The position numbers and the translations under genes were made by a program. From positions 62,001 to 126,000 of the forward strand of contig JBBHKE010001395.1 of the NCBI GenBank assembly GCA_037447655.1: 64,000 bases of DNA, written 5' to 3'. The notes under the pieces are model-generated. The model saw nothing but the letters and a program-made list of their open reading frames with translations. It was not told the origin of the DNA and searched no databases. This document shows positions 55,627 through 64,000 of this stretch, piece after piece. This DNA comes from Zygnema cylindricum. Taxonomy: Eukaryota; Streptophyta; Zygnematophyceae; Zygnematales; Zygnemataceae. Within the stretch, counting starts at the first letter, position 1; the number at the start of each line of letters is the position of its first letter.

Positions 55627-56322
55627 TCTAAAATTGAAAAAAGAAAAAATAAGAATAATGAGGATAATTTTATAGATTTTTTGGAAACAGAAAACTGGTC
55701 GCGAAGGGAGACTTCAACGGATTCCAAGGAAAGGGGAGAAGTAAATCTAGAATGGGTTTTAAAAGATAGGGGAGAAGAGGAATATTTAATGAAAGGTTTA
55801 GGGGAGGAGAAATATTTATTCGGAATAAAAATAGAAAGTGATAGCGGAAAGAATTCCATGGGAGAGAGTGAGGAAAGTTCTGAAAATGGGGTGAGTATCA
55901 TGGATAAAAATATGAGTACGGAAGACATAGATCTTATGAGGAACTTAGTGGGGACACTTGTTTTTTGGGAAAATTTGGGGGGTAATGGATTTGACATCAC
56001 TAAAAGGAGTGATGGCATTTATGAAGGTGTGTCTGTAAATGGGTTAGCATTTGGGTGTGTGTTGCAGATTGGAGATGGGGCTGGCTGTTTAAATTGCAAG
56101 AGGGAAATTGGATTTAGTGTGGATGGAAAAGAGATGAGGTGGACAATTTTTTTTCTCGAATTAAAGAAAAATGGCATACAAAATAAAATGTGTGATGTAA
56201 TTATTATTTCACCTCATCTAATACATTTCTTTAAATACAAGGGTATTCACTTAAAGTTTTATGAGGAGAAAAGAAAGAAGAATAAGAAAAGAAAAGAAAA
56301 ATATGTGTTTAGTGGGAGTTGA
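55627..56322 (+). CDS. Rearranged RT/RNase H-derived frame, copy 1
   Basis: Open for 231 codons, with the first in-frame ATG at 55789 (179 codons from there). The C-terminal two thirds follow copia RT-RNase H in order but with deletions: GLGEEKYLFGIKIES (complete element: DLGEAKYILGIQMER), LVGTLVFWENLGGNGFDITKRSDGIYEGV (LVGTRELWLHLGGEHTDITTWSDASYGDV), FGCVLQIGDGAGC, SPHLIHFFKYKGIHLKFYEEK (NPKHHFKAKHMDIRLSFVREK). RT YVDD and most of the RNase H acidic residues are gone. A lysine-rich tail (EEKRKKNKKRKEKY) ends the frame just before a polypurine tract and LTR. No enzymatic activity is expected. It could be a passive remnant or a product of a non-autonomous element. Confidence 0.65.
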   Translation, partial: SKIEKRKNKNNEDNFIDFLETENWSRRETSTDSKERGEVNLEWVLKDRGEEEYLMKGLGEEKYLFGIKIESDSGKNSMGESEESSENGVSIMDKNMSTEDIDLMRNLVGTLVFWENLGGNGFDITKRSDGIYEGVSVNGLAFGCVLQIGDGAGCLNCKREIGFSVDGKEMRWTIFFLELKKNGIQNKMCDVIIISPHLIHFFKYKGIHLKFYEEKRKKNKKRKEKYVFSGS

Positions 56323-56351
56323 AAAGAAAGTAGACTAGAAAATAAGGGGAG

Positions 56352-56400
56352 TGTTGAAATTTATATATTTTTTAGGTCTGTATTGGAAAAATAAATAGAG
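56352..56400 (+). repeat. LTR head fragment
   Basis: After the polypurine AATAAGGGGAG, a 49-base LTR start (TGTTGAAATTTATATATTTT) is cut by a second LTR start at 56401. The same double start occurs at 61274 and 61323. Confidence 0.75.
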
Positions 56401-57448
56401 TGTTGAAAAAAGGTAATTAATAGTTCACTTCTATATTTTATTTAGAATGTAAAGAGAGAGAAAGAGAGGACCAAAGTCAGGCCATGGCTGCTCCGTCATT
56501 TAGAAAGAGGCAAAATGAATTAAAAGGTATTTTACTAGTTTTAGTAAAATAGTGCTTCTAGCCGGATTTGAACCGGGGTCTGCAAAGTACTACGTAGACC
56601 TACGCCTTATCCATTAAGGCACTAACGAAATGATACACATGAAATGTTTCACGCATATATTTCTATTGATCTAAAAGACTAATTCGCAGCAGACTAACGA
56701 AAACGCGCATTAATCAATTCATGCATGAAAGCGAATCGAACCCGTATAAATACAATTGATCGGACGGCCACCATTACAGCCGCCACCCACAATAAGATTT
56801 CAGCGGCCTTTGGGGATAGCCTCACGCGGTGCCACGTGGCGCCACATTATTTGATATCGGAGAAGATGGGAGGAGGAACCATGGCTCCCGATTTGGCAGA
56901 TTTCACCTTGTAGACCATGTCGTACAATGGACGTACAATAAGTACATCGCCCATCGTACCTTCTTGTACTATATAGTGTTCCTATTGGACTAGGGTTTAG
57001 TATTAGGTAGTCGTGAGTAGGCAGACGAAGACTTAGTGATATTTAGGTACCTCTCTCTAAGAGAGCTTGTAACTATAAAGGTCATCTTTGACCAGCCATA
57101 ACTTAATGCTCGGGTGAGCAAATTCAATGATTCTTTTAGCTGCGGACTCAGGGGAGTCCAAGCTACACACTAGTGTAGTCGGTCAGAGTCTTTGTGTGCC
57201 AGGATGGCACTTATTCAGTGGGAAAGTCAAAGTGGGGAATATTGTCCAAAACACATATTCAAGCTTTGCATTCTGTGGTGGAACTGAGAACACAGAAGGT
57301 CTTCTTTTCACAGGGGTGAAGGTGCATTGGGGTTATGATTGTCAAGGGATCATTCATTTGGGTTTATATCAATTTGGAGTCGGCACTATCTAGATTAGCT
57401 TCTTTTCGATCTGCGAATTCTGTGGGCAATGGAGCCCTTAGAATTTCA
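56401..57448 (+). repeat. Family C LTR, copy-1 unit
   Basis: 1048 bp, TGTTGAAAAAAGG to GAATTTCA, followed by the half-tRNA primer-binding site. It carries the GCCACGTGGC box near 56836, GGTCATCTTTGACC near 57083, and a leader stem CTACAC...GTGTAG near 57164-57179. Confidence 0.88.
56546..56632 (-). other. tRNA-like pol III unit
   Basis: On the minus strand: TTAATGGATAAGGCG D-arm-like, a GGTCT/AGACC anticodon-like stem, a CCGG/CCGG T-arm with GGTTCAAATCC, and TTTT at 56546-56549. This copy looks most like a genuine tRNA internal region. Confidence 0.72.
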
Positions 57449-58437
57449 GGTTATGGGCCCACCATCTAGGGTGCCTATGTTCGATGGAACAGACTTCACT
57501 TATTGGGAGTTTACGATGGAGGGATTGCTTTTCGAAAAGCATTTGTGGGGAATTGTTTCGGGGCAAGTGAGGTGTCCGCCACCCGAATTTGGTGGAACTC
57601 ATTATGGAGAATCATCTGGGGCTTCCCAGAAAACCAATTGGAGTCAGATGTAACGGAAGGTTAAGGGAAAATCATTGCCATGGGCGAGAAAAAACGGGAG
57701 AACGATAAAGGGACACTTATGGTGAGGAGAGCTAAGCTCTCCGCTACCGCTCCACTTGGAGGAGTTATAAGTAAAACTGAAGAAAATGATAGTAAAACTT
57801 GGGCGTATAAAAACACTATAGCAAAACATCTCATACTTAGATATGTGTCTAAGTCCATAGCTATCACTCTTTTAAGTCTAACTAAGTCTTTGGAAATATG
57901 GGAAACACTAAGTCAGATTTATAAGAGTGAGATTATTCAGAGGCAGCAGTTAGTAAAACAGGAAATAGAGGCCTATGTTTATAAAGGCGATAGCATGATA
58001 GAGTTTTGCAATGATATTGCTGCGTTATATGTTGAGCATTCTAGTGCGGGATATGTAGAGTCTGAGGAGAGAAAGATTAATACACTACTCATGAAACTCC
58101 CAGATGAGTACGAAAACATCATTTATCGTATGCAGGCAATGGGTAGCTTCTCATGGACTTGGAGATTTACTATAGGGATAATTCTTGTGAGGAAAAGCAC
58201 TTTGGAGCTTCGTACGGGAAATGACAGGGTGAATGCATTTACAGCTGGTGGTGATTGGGGGAAGCGTGATGAGAGGAAGAAAGACGAAGGTAAACCTTAT
58301 CGGAACTTTGGTGGAAAGAGAGGGAGAGGTAAAGAACGGGGAGCTTTGAAAAAGAGGGTTTGCTTCTTTTGTAGGGAACCGGGTCATTATATGGAGGGAT
58401 GCCCTTGTTTGGAAGAACTTAGAAGTTAGAATGTGGA
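57429..58437 (+). pseudogene. gag of the non-autonomous family C unit
   Basis: 57429-57653 gives MGPPSRVPMFDGTDFTYWE then a stop. 57680-58429 is a 249-codon frame with the gag core (WAYKNTIAKHLILRYVSKSI, LLMKLPDEYENIIYRMQAM, GIILVRKSTLELRTG), a basic GKRGRGKERG stretch and a full zinc knuckle CFFCREPGHYMEGC. Only one stop region near 57651 separates it from the start. Confidence 0.87.
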
Positions 58438-58767
58438 TAAGGAGGAAGAAAGAGAAGAGCAGAAAGAAGATAAAGAAATCTTAGAGCTTCTCCACATCGG
58501 TAGAATGGAGAAGAGAGAAAAGTACACAGAAATTCCACGAAAGCAATAGGTTGTTTTTGGAGGTATAAGGGAAGTAAAGGGAAGGGAGGTACTGAAAAGA
58601 GTTAGACATGATGTGGATGTCAAGGAGTATAGAAAGTAAGATCTATAATCTAAAATTGAAAAAAGAAAAAATAAGAATAATGAGGATAATTTTATAGATT
58701 TTTTGGAAACAGAAAACTGGTCGCGAAGGGAGACTTCAACGGATTCCAAGGAAAGGGGAGAAGTAAA
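58438..58767 (+). pseudogene. gag-end scrap and start of the rearranged frame, third copy
   Basis: 58476-58767 matches 55456-55748 and 60378-60670. Here it continues directly from gag, which shows the original order in the non-autonomous element. It is cut at 58768 by an LTR end. Confidence 0.75.
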
Positions 58768-58931
58768 CAGCGCACTCAGGGGAGTCTTGTCTTCACAGGG
58801 GTGAAGTTGGTCAGAGTTTTTGTCTGCCAGGGTGGCAGTTATTTTTGCTTAAACACAAAGGGGTCAGGATTATCCTAGAGGCTTCTTGGAAGCTGTCCAC
58901 TCTGAAGACTTATGGAGGTCTCAGAGTTTCA
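58768..58931 (+). repeat. LTR 3'-end fragment
   Basis: Starts at the leader hairpins (CTCAGGGGAGTC, then CTTCAC...GTGAAG) and runs to the terminal AGAGTTTCA. Confidence 0.75.
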
Positions 58932-59611
58932 GGCCTATGTACAACAAGGCTATTAAGCAGAGGCATGTCTACTTTTCACTCGTCCGTACGTTCCTCAGAA
59001 TTTCCGCGACCGAATGTTATCTCTCCACGTAGCGCCAGGTCATGCCACGTCACTAAACACCAAAGTGACCATTCTGGGATCCCGACGATGATGTGCGCCG
59101 TCGGATATGAACCAAAACGCAATCTCAGCCGTCAAAAATACTTGTGTGATATTCGTTTCTCTATCGAAACAAAATGCGTTGTATCCGTTTCAAAATGGTA
59201 TCGTACTTCGTACTTTTACAAAATTGTATCTATGCATGCCGTATACAGTTTCAGTTAAATGAATTCGTTCACTCCTAAATATATATATATATATCTATCA
59301 TACCCTATAGCATTTAGTATTGGTCCTAGTCTAATAGGATAAAGCTGAAAGTTATCGGCTAACTTGACAGACGGCAGGTATCGGGATAAAGTCTTGGGTC
59401 TGTTAGGTATCTTTTTAGTAACCTACATAAATAACGGCCAGTAAAACTAAGGCAGCCATGGTTCAACCACCCTCTCTATCCTTCATTGACTACAACAAGT
59501 ATGGGGGCTAAAGAGAGGAGGTGGAGGCAGGCTGTCCGTACTTTTCTTTTACTTTTATACCAACATATTTATACCAAGAAAATACTCTAGAAATCCATTA
59601 AATTTCAACAG
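58932..59611 (-). repeat. Family C LTR, minus-oriented, truncated
   Basis: The right part (59041-59611) duplicates 54121-54689. The left part (58932-59040) extends further into the LTR body and matches the reverse complement of the solo LTR near 630-720. Confidence 0.75.
59326..59416 (+). other. tRNA-like pol III unit
   Basis: As 54404-54494, with outer stem CTTGACAGAC...GTCTGTTAGG (10 pairs including two wobbles) and TTTTT at 59412-59416. Confidence 0.65.
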
Positions 59612-60377
59612 CCACTTTTCACAATATGGCCTCCACCAACTTAACAACGGTCTTCTCACCGGCTTGGAACCATTCACTGAAAAAAAGTTTGTTTTTTGCT
59701 CCGGCTGCTTTGAGGGAAAATTATCCAAATCCTCATTTCCCTCTAGTACTTCAAAAACCTCCACTCCACTCCAATTAGTTCATTTTGACCTTTGTGGTCT
59801 TATGTCTACCCCTAGTCCAACTTGCGCTCTCTATTTTGTCACCTTCATCGATGACGCCACTCGATACACTTTCCTTTATCCCCTTCGACGTAAATCCGAA
59901 ACTTTTCAAAAGTTTACTGAGTATAAAGCCCTCATTGAAAATTCATTATATAGTCGTATTAACCCTTCGTACAAATAACGGAGGTGAATAATTCTCCAAC
60001 AAATTTTCCTCTTTTCTTACAACTAATGGAATAACTCACCAATTTACAACCCCCTATACTCAACAAAATGGGGTTTTAAAACGTTCTAATCAAACTCTCC
60101 TCAACATGGCACGTTCAATGTTGCATTACGCCGGTCTGCCCACCACATTTTGGGCAAAATTTGTCACAATGGCAAATTATATGCGAAATCATTGTCCAAC
60201 TTGTGTACTCCCTGTTACTCCGTACAAATCCTGGCACTCCACCAAACCAGATGTTTGGCACCTTTGTATATTTGGTTGTGATACATGGATTAAAAACTCG
60301 GCACCAGCAAAAAAATGGCAGAGTCGCGCCAAAAATGGCGTTTTAGTCAGCTACAGCACTGAATCGAATGCATAGAA
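59612..60377 (+). pseudogene. Foreign copia integrase fragment, copy 2
   Basis: Same fragment as 54690-55455. The frame 60106-60375 is open here where copy 1 has a TAA, giving an integrase C-terminal part with WHSTKPDVWHLCIFGC. The catalytic changes (Asn, Lys) are the same. Confidence 0.85.
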
Positions 60378-60548
60378 ATCTTAGAGCTTCTCCACATCGG
60401 TAGAATGGAGAAGAGAGAAAAGTACACAAAAATTCCACGAAAGCAATAGTTTGTTTTTGGAGGTATAAGGGAAGTAAAGGGAAGGGAGGTACTTAAAGGA
60501 GTTAGACATGATGTGGATGTCAAGGAGTATAGAAAGTCAGATCTATAA

Positions 60549-61244
60549 TCTAAAATTGAAAAAAGAAAAAATAAGAATAATGAGGATAATTTTATAGATT
60601 TTTTGGAAACAGAAAACTGGTCGCGAAGGGAGACTTCAACGGATTCCAAGGAAAGGGGAGAAGTAAATCTAGAATGGGTTTTAAAAGATAGGGGAGAAGA
60701 GGAATATTTAATGAAAGGTTTAGGGGAGGAGAAATATTTATTCGGAATAAAAATAGAAAGTGATAGCGGAAAGAATTCCATGGGAGAGAGTGAGGAAAGT
60801 TCTGAAAATGGGGTGAGTATCATGGATAAAAATATGAGTACGGAAGACATAGATCTTATGAGGAACTTAGTGGGGACACTTGTTTTTTGGGAAAATTTGG
60901 GGGGTAATGGATTTGACATCACTAAAAGGAGTGATGGCATTTATGAAGGTGTGTCTGTAAATGGGTTAGCATTTGGGTGTGTGTTGCAGATTGGAGATGG
61001 GGCTGGCTGTTTAAATTGCAAGAGGGAAATTGGATTTAGTGTGGATGGAAAAGAGATGAGGTGGACAATTTTTTTTCTCGAATTAAAGAAAAATGGCATA
61101 CAAAATAAAATGTGTGATGTAATTATTATTTCACCTCATCTAATACATTTCTTTAAATACAAGGGTATTCACTTAAAGTTTTATGAGGAGAAAAGAAAGA
61201 AGAATAAGAAAAGAAAAGAAAAATATGTGTTTAGTGGGAGTTGA
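60549..61244 (+). CDS. Rearranged RT/RNase H-derived frame, copy 2
   Basis: Identical in nucleotide sequence to 55627-56322 by eye, with the same lack of an early ATG and the same deletions. See the first copy for the domain reading. Confidence 0.62.
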   Translation, partial: SKIEKRKNKNNEDNFIDFLETENWSRRETSTDSKERGEVNLEWVLKDRGEEEYLMKGLGEEKYLFGIKIESDSGKNSMGESEESSENGVSIMDKNMSTEDIDLMRNLVGTLVFWENLGGNGFDITKRSDGIYEGVSVNGLAFGCVLQIGDGAGCLNCKREIGFSVDGKEMRWTIFFLELKKNGIQNKMCDVIIISPHLIHFFKYKGIHLKFYEEKRKKNKKRKEKYVFSGS

Positions 61245-61322
61245 AAAGAAAGTAGACTAGAAAATAAGGGGAGTGTTGAAATTTATATATTTTTTAGGTC
61301 TGTATTGGAAAAATAAATAGAG

Positions 61323-62369
61323 TGTTGAAAAAAGGTAATTAATAGTTCACTTCTATATTTTATTTAGAATGTAAAGAGAGAGAAAGAGAGGACCAAAGTC
61401 AGGCCATGGCTGCTCCGTCATTTAGAAAGAGGCAAAATGAATTAAAAGGTATTTTACTAGTTTTAGTAAAATAGTGCTTCTGCCAAATTTGAACCGGGGT
61501 CTGCAAAGTACTACGTAGACCTACGCCTTATCCATTAAAGCACTAACGAAACGATATACATGAAATTTTTCACGCATATATTTCTATTGATCTAAAAGAC
61601 TTATCCGCAGCAGACTAACGAAAACGCGCATTAATCAAATCATGCATAAAAGCGAATCGAAGCCGTATAAATAAACCTGATCGGACGGCCACCATTACAG
61701 CCGCCACCCACAAAAAGCTTTTGGCGGCCTTTAGGGATAGCCTCACGCGGTGCCACGTGGCGCCACATTATTTGATATCGGAGAAGATGGGAGGACGAAC
61801 CATGGCTCCCGTTTTGGCAGATGTCACCTTATAGACCATGTCGTACAATGGACGTACAATAAGTACATCGCCCATCGTACTTTCTTGTACTATATAGTGT
61901 TCTTATTGGACTAGGGTTTAGTAGCAAGTAGTCGTGAGTAGGTAGACCAAGACTTAGTGGTATTTAGGTACCTCTCTCTAAGAGAGCTTGTAACTATAAA
62001 GGTCATCTTTGACCAGCCATAGCTTAATGCTCCGGTGAGCAAATTTAATTTTTTTTTTTGCTGCGCACTCAGGGGAGTCCAAGCTACATAGGAGTGTAGA
62101 TGGTCAGAGTTTTTGTGTGCCAGGATGGCACTTATTCAGTGGGAAAGTCAAAGTGGGGAATATTGTCTAAAACACATATTCAAGCTTTGCATTCTGTGAT
62201 GGAACTGAGCACACAGAAGGTCTTCTTTTCACACGGGTTAAGGTGCATTGGGGTTCTGATTGTCAAGGGATCATTCATTTGGGTTTATATCAATTTGGAG
62301 TCTGTACTATCTAGATTAACTTCTTTTGGATCTGCGAATTCTGTGGGCAATGAAGCCCATGGAATTTCA
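61323..62369 (+). repeat. Family C LTR, copy-2 unit
   Basis: 1047 bp, TGTTGAAAAAAGG to GAATTTCA. It is about 93% similar to 56401-57448 after the tRNA-like unit. It is followed not by a primer-binding site but by another LTR's interior (62370). Confidence 0.85.
61468..61550 (-). other. tRNA-like pol III unit
   Basis: As 56546-56632. The B box GGTTCAAATTT has lost its final CC, and TTTT is at 61468-61471. Confidence 0.6.
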
Positions 62370-63047
62370 AGGCGCTACGAAACGATACACATGACGGATT
62401 TCATGGATATATAAACATTAACGCAACGGCTAATTAACACCAAACTAACGAAGAGGAACAATTCATACACATACGCGAATCTTAACCGTGTAAATTATGT
62501 TTTGATTGAACGCTAACATTATAGCCGCCACCGAAAGTGAGCTTTTGGCGGCATTTGGAAATTGCGTCATGCGGTGCCACGTGGCGCCACATTATTTGAT
62601 AGTGGAGAACATGGAAGGAGGAACCATGGCTCCCGATTTAAGAGGTGTCACCTTGTAGACCATATCGTACAAGGAACATACAATAAGTATATCGCCCATT
62701 GTACCTTCTTGTACTATATAGTGTTCCTATTGGACTAGGGTTTAGTAGTAGGTAGTTGTGTGTAGGTAGACCAAGACTTAGTGATATTTAGGTACCTCTC
62801 TTTAAGAGAGCTTGTAACTATATAGGTCATCTTTGACCTGCCATAACTTACTGCTCAGGGGAGCATATTCAGTGATTATTTTTGCGTTTGACTCAAGGGA
62901 GTCTTATCCTCACAGAGGTGGGGGTGGTCAGAGTTTTTGTGTGCCTAGGCGGCACTTATTCATTGGGAAATTTGAAAGGGAAAATATTATCTTAGAGGCT
63001 TTACATAGGCTGCTCATTCTGTGGGTCAATGGAGACCACAAAATTTT
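62370..63047 (+). repeat. Family C LTR, 5' truncated
   Basis: Begins at the point just after the tRNA-like unit (GGCGCTACGAAACGATACAC) and resembles 44788-45474. It ends AAAATTTTA before a mutated primer-binding site (GGTTATGAGCCTACC). Confidence 0.82.
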
Positions 63048-64000
63048 AGGTTATGAGCCTACCCTCTAAAGTGCCCATATTTGATGGATCGGACTTTTTA
63101 TATTGGGAAATGATGATGGAGGGAGAACTATTTGAGAAGCATATATGGGGCATAGTGTCTGGACAAATTTGATGCCCACCTCGACTAAGGTTTGGAGGGA
63201 CACGTTTTTCTGGCACCTTCGCCACTACAGTAGCCAGAACAGCTGCCACCATCACCGAGGATGAAGATGAGGATGGAGAGGAGATTGTCATGGAAGGAGA
63301 AAAGGGATGAGTTGCAACTCAACTGACACCATTGTCGAAGGCGATACCGGCACCAGCACCACGAGCAGTGGTGACAAGGGTTCAGACTGACAAATCAGAG
63401 TATGAAAAGTGGAACTACAAAGACAAGGTTGTTAAGCTCATAATTCTTAAAAGTGTAGCAAAAGGCATTGCCATTCCCCTTATGCATGTCAAATCTTCAT
63501 CTCAAATTTGGATATCACTAGTAAACAAATATAAGAGTGGATCATTGGAACAGCAACAGTTGGCAGAAAAAAAGATTGCAACTTATGCTTATAAGGGAAG
63601 AGGCATGAATAATTATTACAATGATTTAGGAGCATGTTTGGAGAGCTAGAGAGTGTAGGTAACTCATGGTCTGAGAGACAAAGAGTGAATAAATTAATGA
63701 TGAAACTACCTTAAAAGCATGAGAATATCATTAACCAATTGCAAGACATTGGAGATAGCAATTGGAACTGGGATGACACAGTGGGAATGATTTTAGTGAA
63801 AGAAAGCACCATAGAGCTTAGGAGAGGGAGTCCAAGTGTTAAAGCATTGTCTATAAGAGCTGATTGGCAGAAGCGTGATGAGGAGAGAGGGAAAGATCCC
63901 TATCGACAATTTGGTGGAAAAAGACAAGTAGGTGGCAGATTTGATAGACACGGGAGAGGAACTTCGCGAGGAGGATTATGTCACTTCTGCAAGGAATCGG
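63024..64000 (+). pseudogene. Family C gag, runs off the window
   Basis: Close to the gag of the nested element (SEYEKWNYKDKVVKLIILKS, HVKSSSQIWISLVNKYKSGS) but with several stops (near 63045, 63170, 63306, 63647, 63712). A zinc knuckle begins near 63980 (CHFCKESG-like). The rest of the element lies beyond the window. Confidence 0.85.

Larger units (their letters stand above)
54121..56558. repeat. Duplicated block, copy 1
   Basis: Nearly identical to 59041-61479 (about 15 differences plus a 2-base AT indel). The offset is 4920 before and 4922 after the AT run. From about 55618 to 56558 I see no difference at all. Beyond 56558, exactly at the tRNA-like unit of the LTR, similarity drops to roughly 93%. 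Confidence 0.9.
59041..61479. repeat. Duplicated block, copy 2
   Basis: Partner of 54121-56558. Two of the differences fall in the outer stem of the tRNA-like unit and both keep pairing as G-U wobbles. Confidence 0.9.

Noticed and set aside
56546-56632. A functional tRNA gene on the minus strand
   Set aside because: D-arm, anticodon-like and T-arm sequence and a B box are present, but there is no 5' acceptor strand pairing with the 3' end, and the sequence recurs in LTRs as an element part.

Overview
The window looks like land-plant nuclear DNA, probably a seed-free plant, although I cannot name the species. The evidence is AT-rich intergenic sequence, spliced genes with GT-AG introns, one leucine-rich-repeat unit per 72-nt exon, a plant-type GH16 gene, and Ty1/copia retrotransposons whose primer-binding sites match plant initiator tRNA-Met. 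Two host loci are visible. The rest is transposons, their debris and low-complexity DNA.

Layout. 88-1264 is a solo LTR with a 5-bp target duplication. 2554-5564 is a decayed LRR plus EGF-like gene. 5.7-15 kb is gene-poor, with MITE-like inverted-repeat elements and a dead copia protease. 17447-21106 (minus) is a seven-exon gene for a secreted protein with a PMEI-like N-terminal region and two GH16 modules. The first module has lost the nucleophile position and the second keeps DEIDFE. 22480-28320 is a complete copia element (element A, minus) with 5-bp TSDs and broken pol. 28.6-30.7 kb is minisatellite and simple sequence. 31.4 kb to the end is a nested, shuffled array of one copia family (family C), with a truncated second family (family B, 39.4-41.5 kb), a complete family C element (44588-50796) inserted in the pol of an older relative, and a roughly 4.9-kb duplicated non-autonomous unit (54-62 kb).

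The most unusual signal is in the family C LTRs. Thirteen copies carry, about 150-205 nt from the LTR start and antisense to it, a tRNA-like pol III unit: an A-box-like stretch, a B box and a T4 or longer terminator. In several copies the T-arm-like hairpin sits in a 10-bp outer stem that covaries. Further downstream the same LTRs carry two small leader hairpins that also covary, and the primer-binding site is the complement of the initiator tRNA-Met anticodon arm (half-tRNA priming), so the gag AUG is the complement of the anticodon CAU. Taken together this suggests an LTR lineage built around tRNA mimicry and tRNA-fragment priming.

Coordinates come from reading the sequence by eye. Splice sites, LTR ends and TSDs were checked base by base where stated. 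No database search was possible.
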